Shown: piece by piece, positions 59,050 through 64,000 of the stretch
Position numbering within the stretch: position 1 is the first letter of the stretch
How the letters are laid out: each line of letters starts with the position of its first letter
Assembly: GCF_002775205.1 (NCBI RefSeq)
Contig: NC_036464.1
Location: forward strand, 4,676,480 to 4,740,479
DNA length: 64,000 nt
DNA from: Xiphophorus maculatus
Lineage: Eukaryota; Chordata; Actinopteri; Cyprinodontiformes; Poeciliidae
Reading direction: 5' to 3'
Translations under genes and position numbers: made by a program
The notes under the pieces: generated by a model
What the model was told of the DNA's origin: nothing
The model's input: the letters and a program-made list of their open reading frames with translations, nothing else
Databases searched by the model: none

Positions 59050-59320
59050 TTTTCAAACATTACTCAGGCTGGTGCCACTCATGAATCACAAGCTCCATTA
59101 TTATCTTAATCACTGCTGTTGCTTTAATCACTATCATTATGCATACAGATTGAGCTTGGATCAGCTCCATGGTGCAAAAGTGCGTTTGATGTAATTATGC
59201 TGCTGGAATGGGGTCTACAGCGTGTGCAACAATGAAAACAGTCCCCTGCTCAGCCACTCTTTGAGTCTAATGTGTGTGAGAGTGATCACCTTGAGCACGG
59301 TTTACCGCCTCGCTTCGTTT
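59050..59320. other. Candidate conserved non-coding element in STK32C intron 1
   Basis: Repeat-free, with clustered tctaat, ttaatcac, gtaattatgctgctgg and tcattatgcatacag words, the homeodomain/POU-rich texture of developmental enhancers. No splice-framed coding potential. Confidence 0.35.
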
Positions 59321-59776
59321 TCACCCCGCTTGCTGTTCAAAGAGCTGCTTGGAGCTGATAAGAGCTGGAGCGAACCGGGCCGACTTACCCACACTGGATG
59401 TCACGTCTCCTAGAAACAGCTTCCCCTCCCGGCTGGCTGCCTGGCTTCTTGGCCCAGTGATATTTGGTCAGGTTGATGTCCGGGTCAGCTGCCAGGCGCC
59501 TGCCTCCTCCTGCTGATGGAGGTGATTAGTAGAGGACAGGCGGCAGCACCGACACAGCTCCAGGTTCTGGTTGTGTCTTGGCTGCCGTCCATCCCAGGCT
59601 CACTTGGACCCACGGTGCTGTGGGCTGGATTGGGTCCATGTTGTTGGGTTCTCATGATTGGAGAGATTCCAGTTGGAAGATTGGAGCTCTGATTGGGAAA
59701 TTAGGGTTTGATCACATGATCAGAAAAACTATTTCTGTTCATCCAACCATCCATCTACAAATTTTCTGCCATCCAT

Positions 59777-59810
59777 CCGTCCGTCCGTCCGTCCGTCCGT
59801 CCGTCCGTCC
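59777..59810. repeat. (CCGT)n microsatellite
   Basis: About eight perfect CCGT units after ccatccat. Confidence 0.95.
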
Positions 59811-60727
59811 TTATGCTATTGTCTAACTGATTCTGGTGCAGTTTGTTCATCTGACAAGAACAAAATGCTCGTGTCAGATTAACAAAATGAACTTTTAACT
59901 CAAGTAAAAAAGCTGTAAGTAATAATATGTTTCAGAATTCTGTTGTTATCTTTCACATCCTAACTTTGACCTCTGACCTGCCTGTTAGTGACCAGAATCC
60001 CACCTGTGGAGGAAGTGATAAATGTCTGGGGTTATGTGATATGACTGACCGGCAGCTGAGTTTTACTATTATCCTCCAGACTCATGACCAACAAAATACT
60101 CTCCTCCTGCCTTATTTGAAATAAGCCCACATGATGTGAATAAACAGCAGTTCTCAGCAGAGTGTGAAGAATCGACAAATGTCGACTTTAATTGAAAATG
60201 AGCTCAAACTTGTTATTTCTGATCCGAGGAAATTCTAAGTGTATGCTTGACGCCGGCGTTTGTGTGGTCTGTGTTTTCTATTATCTCTCTGTATCCATTT
60301 GATCATTTGTGTCGAGCCAAAGGCAAATTTGCACTTCTGTGGACAGTAAACTTCTCATTTTGTGTGTAGGCGTTTGATGGTGCGAGTGCCTGGATGTCTG
60401 AATGTGTGCCTTGCTGTTTCTTCCATCAGCGATTGAAAGTCTGAGCCTCTGAAAGCAGATTAGGTTGAGGATAAAGATAGATGCAGATATGTCTGCTTAC
60501 TGCTCAGGCACTCCCTTTCTTTCATCTTTGTCACTGTTTCTTGATTCAACGCAGCTTCCTGCCTGCCGCCAGCTACAGAGCTGCTGTGACACAGGATGGA
60601 GGAAAACTGTCCTGGCAACATTTTGATCCCATGTTTTAGTATCTGGGCGATACCAACCGAGAATGACTCAGGGCAATTACATTTAACTGATCCAACCTCC
60701 TGATCCAACCACTATTGCTGATCCACT

Positions 60728-60804
60728 ATCAGCAATTGTGACCACAATCAGGTCACAATTGCTGATTGTGACGTTCTGGTCACCTCCTGGTCACAATCAG
60801 CAAT
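60728..60804. repeat. Two mutually exclusive perfect hairpins
   Basis: Arm 1 ATCAGCAATTGTGACC (60728-60743) pairs with GGTCACAATTGCTGAT (60751-60766, loop 7 nt). The overlapping segment ATTGCTGATTGTGAC (60758-60772) instead pairs with GTCACAATCAGCAAT (60790-60804, loop 17 nt). All stems are perfect. Confidence 0.9.
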
Positions 60805-61529
60805 AAATCAATTAAACGCAGTAGGTAAATGTAGTTACATTTGCATGATTAATAATTTTTCTCTTTCTTTCTTTCTACCAAAAGCTGGATGTTAAAATTC
60901 TTGAGTCTGGTCCTTTGGTCTCAATTACCCATTTTTTTTAAAGGACAATTTTGTTTAAAGAGATTTCTGCTGTTTTGTTTATTTATTTTGAATATTTAAA
61001 ATGTTTTCTAGTTACAACTTTAAATGTTCACTTGAATTTAAAGTTTATTGATCATTGAGAATGTGTTTTTTCATAATTATGCCATTACCGTTATAATGGT
61101 CTCAAAACAAAAATATTACCGTTTCTCGCAATAACTTCTGGGACAATTTATTGTCCAGAGCTTTTTCATTAATTTTAACTTAAAACATGCTCCAATCTCT
61201 TGCTTGAACGCCACTTTTAAGCTAGTTTTGTTTAATTTCAAGCATACTAAGATATTTGCACTTGAAGCTACACCAAAAATACTTGGAAATACATATTGAA
61301 ACCTGCAGGTATTTAAAAATGGCACCAAAATACTTCCCCACTTCGAGTAAATCTGCAATTCTGCAATAACCGCTGTCAATGCAATCCTGTTTATGGAGGC
61401 AAAGAAAATCTACCTGCTGTCAATCAACAGAGAGATATACATTTCAAACACTAAACCTTCAATAACAGAGTAATAGATTCTAGGGAAAAATGTAAACTCA
61501 GAGAACTGAAGCTTGGTTTTCTGCTGTAG

Positions 61530-61613
61530 CAGCTGTCCTGTTAGTTTCAGGACAGCTGACGGACTCATAGCCGGTCCGTCAGTCCATTCGGATTGACGGA
61601 CCGGCTGTGAGTC
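61530..61613. repeat. Two adjacent strong hairpins
   Basis: 61530-61558: CAGCTGTCCTG / CAGGACAGCTG, 7-nt loop. 61562-61613: 20-bp arms (beginning GACTCATAGCC, ending GGCTGTGAGTC) with a single mismatch and a 12-nt loop. The second stem is unusually GC-rich for this region. Confidence 0.9.
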
Positions 61614-62019
61614 TCATACTGTGTTGTTGTTTTTTTTTCCCTACTGCCTGACTGCACCTGCTGTTCCTGCTGACAGCACCCATTTTAACTTGTCACTACA
61701 ATGGCTGTGTTCTCCTGGAACAATGTTTTATAAACAAGTTTTTGTTTTTTTAATCTGCCGTGAGGTTCTCTTTTCTCTCCTTTGTTCGCTCTTCTTCAGT
61801 CCCGACCAAAGTTCCTACACCACTTCTTATGTTGTCTCATAAAAGCTTCGCCCGTAGCCACACGTGCCAGCTTTGTCCACCTCTGCAGGGTTATGTAACC
61901 CAGTTTGCTTCAGGCGGTGACAGCTGTAGCAGCGAAGGAGTCTTCAAAGCGATGAGCTCAGCGTGATACAGGTGATAGTTGGAGGAACGGTCGCTCTCGC
62001 TTGTTGAGATGTGCGTCCA

Positions 62020-63200
62020 TTTAGAGCAAGGTTATTATCGTCGATGAAAACGAACGAGATAACAAAACTACAAATAAAAATAAGACTTTCCAAAAAGGAA
62101 ATCTACCTGAAACTTTAATGACTGCTCACAAAGATAACTAAAATTAACTGAATTTATAGAGAAAACGTATGTAGTCTTCGCTTGTGTCCCATCAGTATGC
62201 GGTCCAGTTCCCGGTTTTTGTGTTTTTTCTTGTCATGTCAGCAAAAATCAAGAGAAAGCATCATAGTCCAATTAATATGACTGTGTTTTAGATAAAAGCA
62301 GCGTCTTGCAGTGGAATAAGATAAAGCTAATTATTACAGTGGAAAAATTACAGAAACCTTAAAGTTCACTTGAAAAGCTCACACAAGCCCTGCTTTGCAG
62401 GTGAAGTTATTGTGTTTACAAAATCTTTGAAAGTTGCTCTGCCATATTACACTTGTCTGGTATGTATAGTCGTTCATTTACGCTAAGTTAACAAATTTCC
62501 TTGAAAAGTGTGACAGTTTTTTGTGGATTTCTATTATTTGTTTCATGTCTTGCCTCTGGCATGTATCTGACTAAATTAATAAAACTGAAATTAATAAAAA
62601 CTAAACTGAAGCAAAACATTTAAAAATATAAGCTAGCAAACAATTGGTCAACATTTGAAAAACTTGCACAAGACCTGCTTTTCAGGCGTTATTGTGATCA
62701 TTTGTCTGAGAGGTATGGTCATTTATTTGCACTAAATTAACAAATTTACTTAAGAATTGTGACAGTTTTCTGAGCTTTTGTTGCACAAAAACTATTTCTA
62801 TAACTTGTTTTCTGCCTTTACTCTGGTATGTAACTGTTATTACAAAAAAGACTAAAACAATACCTGAAACTAATAAAAACTAAACTGAAATTAAACATTT
62901 AAAAAACTAAACTTGGTTAAAACTTGAAAAGCTTGAACAAGATCTGCTTTGCAGGTGATGTTTTTGCCTGGTGTGTATTATCAGTTATTTACACCAAATT
63001 AACAAATTCTCTTAAAAATTGTGACAGTTTTTACAATAGTTGCATAAAAATCTATTTTTATAGATACCAGGTAATACCATGTGTCATACCAGGTAAGACA
63101 CATATGTCTTACCTGGTATGTAAGTCGCATTACAAAAACAAATACTAAAACTATAACTGAAACTAGCAGGAACAAAACTAAAACTAAACATTTTTCAAAA
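62020..63200 (+). repeat. Interspersed repeat with three diverged tandem units
   Basis: Opens with gttattatcgtcgatgaaaa, the start of a common teleost repeat rich in aaaactaaa words. Inside, a unit beginning cttgaaaagctcacacaagc recurs at about 62370, 62655 and 62923 (periods about 285 and 268), each with ctgctttgcagg, acaaatt...cttaaaaattgtgacagttt and a closing gaaactaataaaaactaaac. The third unit contains the perfect hairpin CATACCAGGTAAGACA / TGTCTTACCTGGTATG at 63085-63120. Confidence 0.8.
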
Positions 63201-63416
63201 ATTATTAAAGCTAAAATAGAATTGAAAATTAAAGCAGCAAAGCTATAAAAACTTTGGTGCAGAGAGGGGAATGCATTTCCTCTTTTGCTGTGTTGGACGC
63301 TGCATTGACTCTTTTCTGACCTGTAGATAGAAAATAAAACTAAATCAAAGAACATGCTTTTCTTTGTGACTGGGAAAACAAAACCTTGCAGCAGTAGTTA
63401 GTTTGACATTCAGTTG

Positions 63417-63530
63417 ATGGAGCAACAATATCGCCTCTTCCAGCTCGACTTCCTCGGCTTCTTATTTGGAGGGAGTTCCTGACGGCAGTTTTCCTCAGCC
63501 CGGCTCCTGTGGGGGAACCTGAATGAGACT
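63417..63530 (+). other. Possible alternative first exon in STK32C intron 1
   Basis: A GC-richer stretch ends in a consensus donor (gagact/GTAAGTAC, GT at 63531). It contains a 21-codon frame MEQQYRLFQLDFLGFLFGGS (63417-63482) ending in TGA. STK32C could have alternative 5' exons, but no similarity is recognised and there is no acceptor evidence, so this is weak. Confidence 0.25.
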
Positions 63531-64000
63531 GTAAGTACATCTTCACTGCGCTCAGGCTCAGGCATCCCCGCAGCAAACGAGGAGGATCGCAGATTACAAA
63601 GACAGCCAAAGCCGCGCGACAGGCTGACTGATGGGAAACTCTCTGTAGTTTTTAATCCAGTTCATAACGCTGCCTCTATGAGGAAGAGGAGGAGTGGGGA
63701 GGCCTCTGTGTGCTGGTGGTAGACAAAACCCTGGATTCCCCCACTTTAACACCCCACTAAGACATCATTTCCCATAGAAACCAATTAAAAGCTCTTGGCA
63801 GATAACCTCACTGTCTCTGCGTTGTTTTAATAGCAGAATTATTCCAGCGTGTTAGTAGAGAACAGCACTCTTCCCGTTTCTGCACAAAATCTTTTTTTAG
63901 TAAAAGGATTAATCCCCGTTAACTAAACTTCTTCTGTTATTGCTGCTCTGCCTCTTGAGTTTTTAATTTCTTCCCACTACAGATACAGTGCACAAATACA

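Larger units (their letters stand above)
54787..64000 (+). other. STK32C: STK32C intron 1 (incomplete), repeat-rich
   Basis: No kinase exon is visible. Besides elements listed separately: 55220-55240 short (TTA)n; 56732-56790 a cctgggcgatatggcttaaa repeat word also seen near 48525; 57480-57900 repeat-free and GC-richer, candidate conserved element; 59400-59560 GC-rich single copy; 61130-61290 reverse family G copy (ttttaagctagttttgttta, agatatttgcacttgaagct). 63600-64000 has nothing recognisable. Confidence 0.6.

Overview
The window is vertebrate nuclear DNA, almost certainly from a ray-finned (teleost) fish. It has spliced genes with GT-AG introns (the smallest 83 bp), AT-rich intergenic and intronic DNA, microsatellites, and many short non-autonomous DNA transposons of fish type. 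No bacterial or viral gene, CRISPR array or rRNA/tRNA gene was found. Gene identities rest on my own translation, splice-site reading and recalled family sequences; no database search was run.

Three protein-coding genes can be assembled. On the minus strand, LRRC27 (ten coding exons, 51494 down to 41552, 408 residues) is followed by PWWP2B (two coding exons, 38453 down to 32830, 624 residues). On the plus strand, pointing away from LRRC27, lies the first coding exon of STK32C (54705-54786); its kinase domain must lie beyond position 64000. The arrangement STK32C (divergent) LRRC27 - PWWP2B matches the human 10q26.3 order as I recall it, which supports calling the PWWP gene 2B rather than 2A. 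Human INPP5A would come next; none of its exons was recognised here.

Layout: 1-27 kb is gene-poor, made of transposon remnants separated by single-copy blocks, some of which look like conserved non-coding elements. At 27.14-28.60 kb a minus-strand terminal exon with a good splice acceptor and poly(A) signal has no assigned gene; it may be an alternative 3' UTR of PWWP2B. 32.6-38.5 kb is PWWP2B, 41.4-51.5 kb LRRC27, 51.5-54.7 kb the divergent intergenic region with a perfect RFX X-box, and 54.8-64 kb STK32C intron 1, which holds inverted transposon pairs, strong hairpins and a three-copy tandem repeat.

The genes are a conserved chromosomal neighbourhood rather than a pathway. PWWP2B is a chromatin reader, LRRC27 an uncharacterised leucine-rich-repeat/coiled-coil protein with a cilia-type promoter motif, and STK32C a serine/threonine kinase whose first exon has a weak first ATG followed by a strong second ATG that would expose a possible N-myristoylation signal. 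I did not find a convincing wholly new biological system. The best leads are the STK32C double start, the X-box, the orphan terminal exon, and several unexplained hairpin structures.
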